This document shows, piece by piece, positions 1 through 12,700 of a stretch of DNA of 64,000 bases; position 1 is the stretch's first letter; the number at the start of each line of letters is the position of its first letter. Below the pieces are notes generated by a model, which was not told the DNA's origin, made no database searches, and saw only the letters and a program-made list of their open reading frames with translations. The stretch comes from Manis javanica (taxonomy: Eukaryota > Chordata > Mammalia > Pholidota > Manidae), in contig NC_133156.1 in NCBI RefSeq assembly GCF_040802235.1, positions 117,272,173-117,336,172 on the forward strand, written 5' to 3'. The position numbers and the translations under genes are program-made.

Positions 1-760
1 TAACTGACCTATTAAATAAAAACATTCTCAAATTGTCTCATGGAGCAAAACCCAGTTGCTGAACAAACCCAACTATTAAATAAATGGACCCACTTTAAAC
101 AAACTGACTCAGAAAAACTAGACCAAGTAAATGCAAGTAAACAAGAAGTCCTGATATTCTATAAGGGAGACTTGAGGCTTAAAAATATTAAATAAGACCA
201 AGAGTTTACTTCATAATGTGAAAGGATCCAATTCACAGTGAAGAAATAATGGCTATGAATATATATTCACCAAATAATGTAGTAACTTTCTTAATAAAGC
301 ATAAATTACAGAAAACACAATGAGAAATAAATACAGTAATAATAGGGGACTTTAATACTTCATTCTCAAAAATAGATGAAGAGAAAAAACTAAGTAAAGA
401 TACATACAACCTATATAATGCAATTAATAAGGCAGATCTTTTTGATACACATCAAAAAGAACATACCTTCTTCTCAAGTACACATGAATCATTCAGTAAA
501 TTTGACTATCTATGAGATCACCACAAAACTTCTGTTTCACAAAGGAAAATTAATACCACATTTGTGATTATAAAACAACCAATAATAATTAATTAAAAAC
601 AAAATAAAAAGACCTTCACTGAAAAATTTAAAACTTTCTATTCAACAATTCTTTGGAAAAGAGGAAATGAAAATCAAAATTTCAGAATTTCTAACATATC
701 ATAGTAAAACACTACATTAAAGGTAAATTCCCTTATAACTTGGGTATGGGTAAGGCATTT
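1..760 (+). repeat. Old L1 (LINE-1) fragment, ORF2 endonuclease region
   Basis: The stretch around 330-500 reads as a decayed L1 ORF2 endonuclease domain. A GDFN-like motif is encoded near 345, followed by text matching the usual L1 segment that ends in the FSS(T/A)H-like motif near 470. Many stops and indels make it non-coding. The first 200 bases are A-rich and probably the same element, but less certain. Confidence 0.6.
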
Positions 761-1274
761 CTAACTATGACTCAAAATATAGATACAACAAAATAAAATA
801 TTAATCAATTGGACTAGATTTTTAAAACCTTTGCACAGAAAAAAATAAAGACAGAAAACAAATTATGTGCTGGGAGAAAATCCTTCCATAATGCATCAGA
901 GATAAAGAGTAGTCTTCCTGATGAAGAGTGCTTTTAAGTTTGAGGAAGAACAAGAACAATCCAAAAGAAAAATGGGAAAAGGAAATGAACTGAAAGTTCA
1001 TAGAAAAGAAATATTCAGATGGTTCTTGAACATAATCTTTATAATAACCTAGAAAAATCAGGCTAAAGAGTTGTCTATACAATTACAACATATCAATTTA
1101 TTACTAGCTACTATTTCATTTAGTAAATTATTTGTCTAGATTTCTAACCTAGTAATATATTGTTTTCACATGAAAGGAAGAAATACATATGCTTCAGGAT
1201 TAGCCACTGAAACTCACTAATGTACAGTGTAACTCTTCAAGAAGAGAACCAAGTGTCTAGACAGATGTTTGAAA

Positions 1275-2100
1275 TAAATCTTATTGCCATCCACCCCCAT
1301 CACCCTCTCCCCAGCCCTTAACAGTCAATTATTTAGTCTATAAACTTGCTTATTTTGGCTATGTCATATCAAAGAAATCATACATGCAGCCCTTTGTGAG
1401 TTGCTTCTTTGACTTAGCATAATATTTTCAAGGTTCATCCATGTTAGAGCAGTCATTACTTCTTTTTATTGCTGGTATTCCAGTCATTGTACGATATACA
1501 GCATTTTATTTACACACTCATCAGTTGATGGACAGTTGGGTTATTTTCACTTTTTGGCTATTATAAATAATGTTGTTATGAACACTCATACAAGTTTTTG
1601 TATGCACGTTTTTTATATTTCTCTTAAGTATGTACCTAGCACTAGAATTTCTGGGTCATATGGTAACATGTTTAGCATTTTGTGGAACTGCCAAACCATT
1701 TCCCAAAGTAATTGCACCATTTTACATCCTGACCAGGAATGTGTGTGCTTTTCTATTTCTCAACATCCTGGCTAATACTTCTTGACTATAGTCATCCTAG
1801 TGGGTATGAAATGGTATCTAGTTGTGACTTTGATTTGCATTTCTCTGATAGCTAATAACGTTAATTGTCTTCTCATATGCTTTATGGCTATTTGTAGATC
1901 TTCTCTAGAGAAACGTTTTTTTAGATCCTTTGCTCATTTTTAATTGTTGACTTTTTATTATTGATTTCTAATAGTACTCTACACATTCTGGATACAACTT
2001 TTATCATATATACCATTTATAAATTTTCTCCCATTCTGTGAGTTGTCATGAAAATATTTAAAGTCATAGTTTATTGGGTTTAAATTTCTCTAAAACCATT
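1275..2100 (-). repeat. Old L1 fragment, antisense
   Basis: Read on the minus strand this matches the 3' part of L1 ORF2. On the plus strand it shows the familiar antisense phrases about a gap before 'cattttacatcctgacc' and 'gggtatgaaatggtatct'. The reading frame is heavily interrupted. It lies directly 5' of the younger L1 at 2500 and runs in the opposite orientation. Confidence 0.75.
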
Positions 2101-2130
2101 TTCCCTAAGTTTGTTCTACAAATATAAATA

Positions 2131-2138
2131 TGTGTGCA

Positions 2139-2178
<40 letters not shown>
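2131..2178. repeat. Compound (TG)n(TA)n microsatellite
   Basis: A run of TG dinucleotides with one CA interruption passes directly into a TA run. A simple-sequence tract of this kind is expected to vary in length between individuals. Confidence 0.95.
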
Positions 2179-2180
<2 letters not shown>

Positions 2181-3579
2181 GTATAATATCCTTAAATATA
2201 CTTTGTAAAAAGGGGATTAAGTATGAAATAAGTAAAATGAGAAATGCCCCCAAAGTAAATGATCTTTAATTCACATTTTATGTTAGCATATAAAATTATG
2301 AGATGTTTTGGGAAATTGGCTTTATTTAATCCACTAAGAACTAGTGTTAATTCAGTTATCAAAAGAATTATTATACTTTAGAATACTGAAAATTCAATCT
2401 GATCAAAATCATAAAAGTCAAGTTAAAATAGTTATTTGTTGGTCACAAATTCTCTTTCTGTAGGTAGCAATAGTACCATCTCACAGAAATCTGGGGATAG
2501 CAGGTGAGAGGATTAAAGATGGTGGCATGAGAGGTGAGAAGAGGCCTCCTCCTATAACCACATATAATATGAAAATATAATTAAAACTAATCCTGGAAGA
2601 GCAACAGGAAAGAAGGCTGCGCCAGACTACATACACCTGGAGAAAGAACAGACTTCATAGAACAGAGTAATGTACCAAAGCCGTGACCCGGCAGGACCCA
2701 AGCCCTTCCTGCACCCCAACTCACTGGCAGTAGGAAGAGAAACACAGCAGGGAGGGAGTGGAGGCCTGGGACTGCTGAACACCTAGCTCTGGAGATCTGC
2801 TCTGGGAGCACAAACCTATATTGCATGGTGCTCTGGTGATTAGTGGGGTTCAAAAGCTAAGACAGGCAGAATACCTGGAGAGACTGAGATTCCAGCCACT
2901 TGTGAAAGACAGGGATCCATATCTGGCTGCTCTGGGACAAAAGAAAGGCAGGCAGTCTGAGAGACTTCCTAACAGCAAGAGGGCTGCTAAAGAGTCAAGG
3001 ATTGCACAGAGCTTACTGCTCAAGAGAAAGGACAGGTAGACAAAATTGTCCCGGTGCACTCTGCCTAGCAGGTTGGGAACTTGCAGGAGCTTCAGGCACT
3101 CCATCCCTCTGGCTGGATATGCAGATCCATAGCCCCCCACTGTGACAACACAGCCTGCTGCACCTTCCTCCCAGCTAGCCTTCACCTGGCTTGCCAACCA
3201 GCAGCCACTGCCCTGGCATCAGGCCAGCCAGAGGGAAGCCCTGCCTACAGCAACTACAATTGCAAAGCATAGAGGCTTAAACCTGTGTGTTCGGCCCACT
3301 GGTTCTGGCAGTGAACAGAGGCATAACAGCCAGGAAGCAGGAAACACCTCTTTCTTCCCCCAGGCAACAACATCACTCCCCTGCAACCCCCGACAATGCT
3401 CCAGGGGCTTAGCAGCTCCAGAGACTAGAGCTTCTGGGCACTAGAGGGCACCACATACAAATATAAAATGTCAAAGGAACCTGGTTCAAACAAAAATCGA
3501 ACAAACACCAGAAAAAAAGTAAAAGGAAACCAATCTCATCAATCTTCCTGAAAGAGATTTCAAAATAAAAATCACAAAC

Positions 3580-4346
3580 ATGATGATGGAGCTACAGAAA
3601 AATATTCAAGAACTCAGGAACAAATTCCAGTCAGAGATCCAATCATTAAAGAACACAATGCAGGGTTTTAAAAGCAGATTAGATATGGTGGAGGAGACGA
3701 TAAATAAAACAGAAATTAGAGAAGAGGAATACAAAGAAGCTGAGGCACAGAGAAGAAAAACGAACTCTAAGAATGAAAGAATATTGAGAGAACTGTGTGA
3801 CTAATCCAAAAGGAACAATATTTGTATTATAGGGGTACCAGAAGAAGAGAGAGAAAAAGGGATAAAGTCTTTGAGGAGATAATTGCTGAAAACTTCCCCA
3901 GTCTGGGGAAGATCATCTCTCAGGCCATGCATGGAGGTACACAGATCTCTCAACACAAGGGACCCAAGGAGGATACCACCAAGACATATAATAATTAAAA
4001 TGGCAAAGATCAAGGATAAGGACAAACTATTAAAAGCAGCCAGAGAGAGAAATAAGGTCACATACAAAGGAAAACCCACAAAGCTATCATCAGACTTCTC
4101 AGCAGAAACCTTACAGGGCAGAAGGGAGTGCATGATATATTTAATGCAATGAAGCAGAAAGGCCTCAAACCAAGAATACTCTCTTCAGTAAGATTATCAT
4201 TTAAATTTGAAGAAGGGATTAAACAATTTCCAGATAAGCAAAATCTGAGAGAATTTATGTCCCACAAACTGTCTCTACAGTGTATTGTGGAAGGACTGTT
4301 ACAGAAGGAAGTGTTCCTAAGTTTAAACAACTGCCACCAGAGGTAA
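3580..4346 (+). pseudogene. L1 ORF1 remnant (RNA-binding chaperone), broken
   Basis: The first open piece (3580-3804) is rich in K, E and Q with heptad-like spacing, as in the ORF1p coiled coil. It stops at TGA/TAA near 3801. Later pieces in other frames (3883-4152 and 4128-4346) match the RRM and C-terminal region: the 'ARERNKVTYKGKP' stretch near 4045 is typical of L1 ORF1p. At least two frameshifts separate the parts, so no functional protein is expected. In an intact L1 this protein coats the L1 RNA. Confidence 0.75.
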
Positions 4347-4612
4347 TAAAAACAAAGTAAAGAAAGTAGAACAATTAATTACTAAGCAAATATAAAATTA
4401 AATTAACTACCCCCAAAGTCAGTCAAGGGATAGACAAAGTGTATAGAATATGATACCCAATATATAAAGAACAGAGGAAGAAGAAAAAGGAGAAAAAGAA
4501 AAAGAACCTTTAGATTGTGTTTGTAATAGCGTACTAAGTGAGTTAAGTTAGACTCTTAGATAGTAAGGAAGTTAACCTTGAACCTTTGGTAACCACAAAT
4601 CTAAAGCCTGTA

Positions 4613-6640
4613 ATGGCAATAACTACATATCTGTCGATAATCACCCTAAATGTAAATGGTCTGAATTCACCAATCAAAAGACATAGAGTCACTGATGGAT
4701 AAAAAAACAAGATACATCTAAATGCTGCCTACAAGAGACTCACTTCAAACCCAAAGACATACACAGACACAAAGTGAAGGGATGGAAAAAGATATTTCAT
4801 TCAACTAATAGGGAGAAAAAAGCAGGAGTTGCAGTACTCATATGAGATAAAATAGACTTCAAAACAAAGAAAGTCACAAGAGACAAATAAGGACATTACA
4901 TAATGATAAAGGGGTCAATTCAACAAGAAAATATAACCACTATAAATATCTATGCACCCAACACAGGAGCACCTACATATGTGAAACAAATACTAATAGA
5001 ACTAAAAGGGGAAATAGAATGCAATGCATTCATTCTAGGAGACTTCAACACTCCACTCACTCCAAAGGACAGATCAACGAGACACAAAATAAGTAAGGAG
5101 ACAGAGGCACTGAACAGATGGACCTAACAGACATCTACAGAACACTCCACCCAAAAGCAGCAGGATACACATTGTTCTCAAGTGCACATGGAATATTTTC
5201 CAGAATAGATGACATTCAAGGCAAAAAAATGAGCCTCAGTAAATTCAGAAGAACTGAAATTGTACCAACCAGCTCTCAGACCAAAATGTATGAAACTAGA
5301 AATAAATTATACAAAGAAAACAAAAAAGCCCACAAACACATGGAGGCTTAACAACATGCTCTTAAATAACCAATGGATCAATGACCAAATAAAAACAGAG
5401 ATCAAGTAATATATGGAAACAAATGAAAACAATAACTCAACACCCCAAAATCTGTGGGATGCAAAGAACATGCTGAGAGGGAAGTATTTTGCAATTTCGG
5501 CTAATCTCAAGAAAGAAGAGCAATCCCAAATGAAGAGTATAAACTTACAATTAATGAAACTAGAAAAAGAAGAGAGAGAAAAAAAAACCCCAGAGCTTTG
5601 CATGATAGGAAGAATTAATATTGCCAAAATGGCCATCCTGCTTAAAACAATCTAGAGATTCAATGCAACCCCTATCAAGATACCAATGACATTCTTCAAT
5701 GAACTAGAACAAACAGTTCTAAAGTTCATATGGAACCATAAAAGACCCCGAATAGCCAAAGCAATCCTGAGAAGGAAGAATAAAGCAGGGGGATTATGCT
5801 CCCCAACTTCAAGGTCTACTATAAAGCCACAATAATCAAGACAATTTGGTACTGACACAAGAATAGACCATAGGTCAGTGGAATAGAATAGAGAGCCCAG
5901 ATATAAAACCAAGTATAAATGATCAATTAATATATGATAAAGGAGCCATGAATATACAATAGGGAAATGACAGCCTCTTCAACAACTGGTGTTGGCAAAA
6001 CTGCAGAGCTGCATGTAAGAGAATGAAACTGGATTACTGACTATAACTCCATACACAAAAGTAAACTCAAATGGATCAAAGACCTGAATGTACGTCATGA
6101 AACCATAAAACTCTTAGAAGAAAACATAGGCAAAAATCTCTTGAATATAAACATGAGCAACTTTTTCCTGAACACATTTCCTCGGGCAAGGGAAACGAAA
6201 GCAAAGATGAACAAATGGGACTACATTAAACTAAAAAGCTTCTGTACAGCAAAGGACACCATCATCAGAACAAAAAGGCATCCTACAGTATGGGAGAATA
6301 TATTTGTAAACAACATATCCAATAAGGGGTTAACATCCAAAATATATAAAAGCACTCACACACTTCAACACACAAAAAGCAAATAACCCTATTAAAAAAT
6401 GGGTGGGGATAAGAACAGACTCTTCTCCAAAGATGAAATTCAGAAGGCCAACAGGCACATGAAAAAACGGTCCACATCACTAATTATCAGGGAAATACAA
6501 ATTAAAACCACAATGAGGTATCACCTCATACCAGTTAGGATGGTCAAAAATGAAAAGACAAGAAACAAATGTTGGCAAGGATGCAAATGGGAACTTTCCT
6601 ACACTGTTGGTGGGAATGTAAATTAGTTCAACCATGTGCA
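4613..6640 (+). pseudogene. L1 ORF2 remnant: endonuclease plus C-terminal part, RT core deleted
   Basis: The ATG at 4613 opens the canonical ORF2 start, and the N-terminal LNVNG endonuclease motif follows. Further on, QETHF (near 4725), IYAPN (near 4950) and LGDFN (near 5035) are still readable, but in shifting frames. After about 5350 the text skips to the post-RT segment with MAILLK and FIWNHKRP-like residues (5620-5750). The C-terminal cysteine-rich region lies near 6560. The aspartate-bearing RT active-site motif is not found between these parts. An intact protein would nick DNA and reverse-transcribe L1 RNA; this copy cannot. Confidence 0.8.
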
Positions 6641-7329
6641 AAGCAATATGGAGGTTCCTCAAAAAACTAAAAATAGACATACCATTGGACCCAGGAATTC
6701 CACTCCTAGGAATTTACCCAAAGAAAACAAGATCCTAGATTCAAAAGACATATGCACCCCTATTCTTATAGCAGCACTATTTATAATAGCCAAGATATGG
6801 AAGTGATCTAAACGTCCATCAGTAGATAAAATATTCAGCCATAAGAAAATAAATCCTACCATTTGCAACAACATGGATGGAGCCAGTGGGTATTATGCTC
6901 AGTGAAGTAAGCCAGGCGGAAAGACAAGTACTGAATGATTTTGCTCATTTGTGGAGTATAACACAGCAAAACTGAAGGAACACAACAACAGCAGACTCAC
7001 AGACTCCAAGAAGAGACTAGAGGTTACCAAAGGGAAAGGGGTTGGGGAAGGTGGGTGGGGAGGAAGGGAGAAGAGGATTAAAGGGCATTATGATTAATAC
7101 ACATAATGTAGGGGAGTCATGGGGAAGGCAGTATAGCAGAGAGAAGAAATGTAGTGACTCGATAGCATCTTAGTATGCTGATGGACAGTGACTGCAATGG
7201 GAAGTGTGGGGGGGGGACTTTATAATATGGGTGAATGTCACAACCACAACAGATTTTTGCGTATTGATTTTGTATATTGTGGTTCATAAGATTGTATGTC
7301 AATTATACCTTAATTTTAAAAAATGTAAG

Positions 7330-8400
7330 TATTGGCCAAATAGAAAAAGATAAACTAAGTTTTACTATATCTATAAGAGATACATGATACACTTAAAAAT
7401 GAAGACAGATTTGTTTTGAATGTAAATGGATTGAAAAGATACACCATGAGAACATTTTTTTTTAAAGCTAAAATGGTTATATTAATACTAGGGAATGGAC
7501 TTCAAGGCAATGAGTATTGTATTATCAGCAAAAAGAAGGATATTTCATGATAAAAGGGTTAGTTCATCAGAAGAATGTGTCATATATATGTATGTGTGCA
7601 CCTAAAACAGCACCAAAAATAAATGAAGCAAATGGCAGAATTAAGAGGAAAATTAGATAATTCTATATAGTTGAAGCTTTTAATATCTATTAGTGAATGA
7701 TAAAATAACTACAAAAATTAATATAGCCGTATAGAATATCTAAAAATTATCAACTACCTTGACCTAATATATAGCTGTAAAATTTTCTACCCCACAACTA
7801 TAGAATATAAACTCTTTTCAAGTACATGTGGTACATTCACCAGAATAGACGAGAGAGCTGGGCCATAATGAAAGTCTCAGTAAATTTTAAGATTGAAATT
7901 TTCCAGAGTGTGATCTCTGATTTTAGGAGAACTGAATTCGGTATCAGTAACAATAAAGTTACTAGGAAATAGAGATTAAACAACAACAAAAAATTTCCTA
8001 AATAATCCATGGATGGAAAAAGTAATCATAAGGGATTAGAAATATTTGAACTAAGTAATAAAAAATATACATTACAATATTTATATTAACATAAACTATC
8101 TTAAAGAGGGCTGGGGGGAAATCCAGAGCTTTAAATGCTTATTAAAAAAAAAGAACAAGAATCAATGACCTACATTTCTAACTTAATAAATCTGAAAGGA
8201 GAAAATGAAATAAAGATGTTCTAAAAATCTAAAAAGCAGAAAAATATAGTATAAAACAATAAAGTAGAATAAATCCAAAAGTTGGTTCTTTGAGAAGAAT
8301 AAAATTAACAGAACTCTAGCCAGACTGATCAAGAAGGAAAAAGACAAATTATGGGATGAATGAGGTGATGTGACCACACATATTAAAAGGAAATAAGGGC
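7330..8400 (+). repeat. Older L1 fragment, sense
   Basis: ORF2-like text, much more degraded than the element at 2500-7322. It includes an endonuclease-domain segment near 7800-7960 and the 'aactctagccagactgatcaag' type of L1 text near 8320. An A-rich composition and dense stops rule out coding. Confidence 0.6.
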
Positions 8401-9655
8401 ATCAATCCACTTTTGGCATAACAGCATGAGTTCCATGGAATGGCTTCTTAAAGAAACTGGAGAATATTATTTTAAAAAAGCAACTGTTTAAAGTCTCTGT
8501 AAATGGTCCTAAGAGCATACAGCAAAATGAAGTAACATTTATTCCAAAAAAAATCTACTAAAAAGCAGTAAAAACATTAAGAGTCTATGGGATTTGAACC
8601 AAGACCTTTTCCCTACTTCCCTCCTCCAGCTTAGAAAGATGGAATCTCCAATCTAGATTGAGCCAAGAAATAGAACTCCCTCTCCAAGTCAGAGGGCTGT
8701 CTTCCTTGGAGGGGCAGGAGAAATGTCAGCATTTCTTATCCTGCCCCCAACTACATGTTGCTGAAGCTAACTTATAAGATGAATGTGCCTGAGATGTGGG
8801 GGCTCCCTTCTTGGGAACAACATCCACTTGTGGGATGGGGTCTATCTTCGGGCAGCACCAGAAAGAATACTATGCTCTTTTATTATAATCTTAAAATTTC
8901 TCATTTCCAATGATAGAGGAGGGCTGTAACATTTCCTCTGCAAAGTGCAAGTCGTTTGTGAGGAGGAGGTCATATGATCGTGAGTCTCTTGAATGTTTTC
9001 TCTATGAGTATGGAATAGAATTTGGCTTTACTACCTTGTGAGCTTTCAAAGTTACCTGAAAATAGCAAGGACTTCCACGAAAAGATATTTTCACTGATTT
9101 AGTAATAAGTGTGATATAAAATTAATTTCTACTACCTCAGAAAAAAAACAGAAGCTGTATGACCACAATATTAAATGCAATGTCACTGAATATCCAGCCA
9201 GTAAATAGAAGCAATATATTTACGAAAAAAGAAAAACTTCTCTGATAACCAGTCAAGGACCTTTGAAAAGAAGCAATAGAAAGCTTAGCATATTTGCCAT
9301 TCCCCAGTAGGGCAATTTTTGAACTGAAAAAAAAGAATAAAAACCACAAGGAATGAGAGAGGCACAAACTTGTTTTTTCCAGAATTTAATATTTTTAAGA
9401 AGACAGAAAGCAAAAAAGTTATCAAAAACATCTTAAGAGGTTCATTTTGGGGCTAACTGCTAGCACTGAAACTTTTTTCTTATAATTGATTTAAAGTAAA
9501 AAGGAAAAATTATGTTAAAAACACAGCAGCTACAGTGTCCAATAAAACCCACCTGCAAAAAGGCAGGACAAAATGAGCTGACTGAGGAAATATCCACATC
9601 ATGACCTTTGCAGCAAGTATCAAATGGTTTCAGTTTCCAAGGTCTAAAAGGAGGA
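8400..9655. other. FBXO4 3' flank / probable 3' UTR, no separate gene seen
   Basis: No recognisable open reading frame of note. Because FBXO4 runs on the minus strand, the part next to 9656 should be its 3' UTR. Two possible minus-strand poly(A) hexamers are visible: ATTAAA (9390-9385) and AATAAA (8884-8879). I cannot choose between them. A patch near 8580-8870 is somewhat GC-richer and unassigned. Confidence 0.4.
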
Positions 9656-9745
9656 TTATCTTGCATGCTTAGATTCTACTTCTTCAATAATCCACTGAAT
9701 GCCATTTAAAAAACCAGTTAGAGTTTCAGCCTCTGTATCCTGGAC
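9656..9745 (-). CDS. FBXO4: FBXO4 coding exon 7 and stop
   Basis: Thirty codons including TAA (9658-9656). They encode VQDTEAETLTGFLNGIQWI and the acidic-basic tail EEVESKHAR. The acceptor is CTCACAG. Confidence 0.96.
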   Translation of the reverse strand, partial: VQDTEAETLTGFLNGIQWIIEEVESKHAR

Positions 9746-12700
9746 CTGTGAGGAGATAAAAGAGACCACTGTTAGTTAAGAAACTGAATAAAATATTTTA
9801 TGATTGTGAGGGACATTTTTCTAGACACTAAAAACAGGACTTACAAAAATCCCAATAAACTTTGGGTGAGTCATTCCAATTTTGTCTTTAGAGAGCTTAC
9901 AGAGAAAATATAACCTTCTCTTATGTCTTATAATTATTACCAATTTGAAGCTTATTATTTATCTTGGAACTCTGTTTTAGAAATAAGAACTACCATTTCC
10001 ATGACTTGCATGTATTAGGGAAAAAAATTCCTCTGAAGAATCCACTTCAAAAAGTAAAACATTTTTCAAAGAACCCAGCTTATCAGCTGATAAATGTGAC
10101 ACCTTGTTGCAAAAGTCTAGCTTTAGGACTGCCACTCCTCCTATTGATAAGCTAACACTCCCACCACTCAGAAAGGTAGGCCTCTATCAGCAGCTTTCAA
10201 ACTGTGTTCCAAAGAGTCACCAGGGCTCCATGGAAGAATTAGAAGCAGGAAGGCAGGAAGGAAGAAAATACTGTTTTTCAGCAAAAGCATTTACAATTTT
10301 TATTTTTCTTTATTTTACCTAGGGACTTTCATGTAAGACTTCATTTGAAGAAAGGATTCCATAAAAACTAAAATTTGGAAATAAAGAAACTGTAAGATGG
10401 AATCTGTATTTCTGATGGCCCTTAAAGCATAATATATTAATGCCGAAAAAACTATGTAGTGGCATCTAAAAAAAAAATCCCCAATTACTATCTCATTCTA
10501 TCTATGAGAAGAGAGGCAAGTAGGGAGACTTACAAACACCAATCAAATATCTCCCATCGAGTAATTCATTAAAACTGACTTTAGAATGGTATTTCATTAA
10601 AGAGAATGAGTAAGAATAAAATCAAATAGAAAACAGAGTGAAAACTAAAATCAGATTTTTCTCACCAGAGAAAATAGGACCTTACCATCCATGGGTGGTT
10701 TAGATGATTCAGTTGCAGCTCATGGGCCAAATAAAAACAGGGCATTCTTTTTACATTCGCTTGAGAAATACAAGATAAAACCAGCATTGGTCTTCCTGAA
10801 GATCCAAAAGCTGGATCTGTCATTGCCATAATACGAGAAAATTCATCTTGCCATTCATGTCCTAAGGAATGTAGTCAAAACCCTTAATTTTCATTATTTG
10901 TAATTATTTTTGAAATAAAATTAGATTTGAAAAACAAAACAAGGATAGCAAAATATTACCATGATTCAAACATAATAAACTGCTTCTTTGCTGTGTTAAT
11001 TTACTGATCGTTCATAAAATGACATTAAGTAGTCTTGCAAGGATAGGAATTTAGGGGAAATTGGAGGGGAAAAAGCACCATTCAGATATCTCTATAGTTT
11101 AAAAGCAAAAGCACTCTGATACAGATACTTCCCTCTCATAAATTATGTAGCTATCACCACCCTTTCTTGCAAAGGCTTCAGGTTCAAAAATGTAAGCATA
11201 GTTACATCTACCTTTTTTATCAAAACTGACAGTATGCCTTTCATTGAAGTGTGTAAATCACTGATTATTTTGTGGTACGCAGAATTCTAAAATTAACTCA
11301 AAGATTCACACCCTTTATTATCCCTTCCCCCTTGAGTGTGGGAAGGAATCTGCAAATATGACAGATATCACTGCCATGATTATGCTATATTATAAGGCAC
11401 AGTTGATATCACTGCCATGATTATGCTATATTATAAGGCACAGTTGAATTTAAGAAAGGCAGATTTTCCTTTGAGCCTGACCTAAGCAGGTGAGTCCTTA
11501 AAAGGTTCTTCCTGATGACAGGGATTCTCCATTGCCGGACTTGAAGACAGTGGGAGTCACAAGGCAAGGAATGAAGATGGCCTCTAGAAGCTGAGAACAA
11601 TCCCCAAATGACAGCAGTCCCCAGCTGACAGCCAGCAAGGAAACAGGGACCTCAGTCCTATAACAATAAGGAACTGAATTCAGCCAATAACCTGAGTGAG
11701 CTAGAAGTAAATTTTTCCCTACAGCCTCCAGAAAGGGATACAACCCATCAGATACATTAATCTCAACCTGTGAGACCCTACGCTGAAAACCCAGCCATGC
11801 CATGTGCAGACTTCTGACATAATGAACTGTGAGCTAATAGACATGTGGTGTTTTAAGCCACTATGTTAGAGGTAATTATATATTAATAGAAAATGAATAA
11901 ACATCTAATGTAATTATCAACACAGTGCATTTAAATCTATCACATACCTTTTGGATTTTGACTTGTCTCATCTGATCTTTGTCCATTTTTCCCCTCTTTT
12001 CCTTCTTGTGGACTGAGTTTATTAAGGGTTCTGTTTTATCTTCATTACTGGCTTATTTAATTATAACTCTACTACACATTGTCTTGCCAATGGGTTTCAG
12101 CCCTGGGCAAGTTCACTATGAATTCAGCATGACCAAAGAAATGACAGTAAAACGTTCTTGGGGTGAAAGGGTTATACCCAACTTAATTTCCATGGTGGCA
12201 GATCTGTCACTAAAATCCCACTCACTCAGAGTGAGTCGGCATGCAGAAAGCCAGTCTCTGCCTCTGGGCCTCTCTACCTGCACACCCCTCTCAGTCTCTG
12301 TCCTCAGCACTGCCACCACTCCAGTCTCATCTCTGCTCCCCTGCAGCCTTGCAGCCGTGCCATCATTTAGCCCAGAGTACTGGGCAGAGCTCTTTATATA
12401 GAGTCAAAACAACATATTGCCCACACATGTGTAGTGAGCCAGCTGACCAAGGCCAGGTGAGAATCCTGGCCACAGAAACCTTCACTTTATCCACACTCTA
12501 CTCCTCCAGAATTCTCACCTCTCAATCTATGTGCCCTCAATCCTCTGCAATGGTCCCTGTGCAAGGAAGCTGAAACACTGTAAAAGAACCATGGGTGGGC
12601 CTTACAATACCCACCTTCTCCAGCCTCTCCAGCAAAAAGTCTTGCAGACACACAGGCCAATTGTTGCTTTATCTCTGCCTTCTGCTTCGTCCTCAGCAGC

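Larger units (their letters stand above)
2500..7322 (+). mobile_element. Near full-span but internally deleted L1 retrotransposon
   Basis: This is an L1 in sense orientation. It has a 5' region with GC-richer text (2500-3550), an ORF1 remnant, an ORF2 remnant beginning at 4613, and a 3' UTR with a G-rich tract near 7030-7070 that ends in an A-rich tail near 7315. At about 4.8 kb it is shorter than the usual 6 kb or more. ORF2 jumps from the end of the endonuclease domain (about 5350) to a region past the reverse transcriptase (about 5590). The RT catalytic core is therefore missing and the copy cannot move by itself. Frames are also broken by stops and indels. I found no convincing target-site duplication. 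Confidence 0.85.

Noticed and set aside
8585-8620. tRNA-like B-box text 'gggatttgaacc'
   Set aside because: No A box at the right distance and no cloverleaf could be drawn.
11979-12401. 140-codon plus-strand ORF in FBXO4 intron 5
   Set aside because: It covers a retroviral LTR read in the wrong direction and has no protein similarity.
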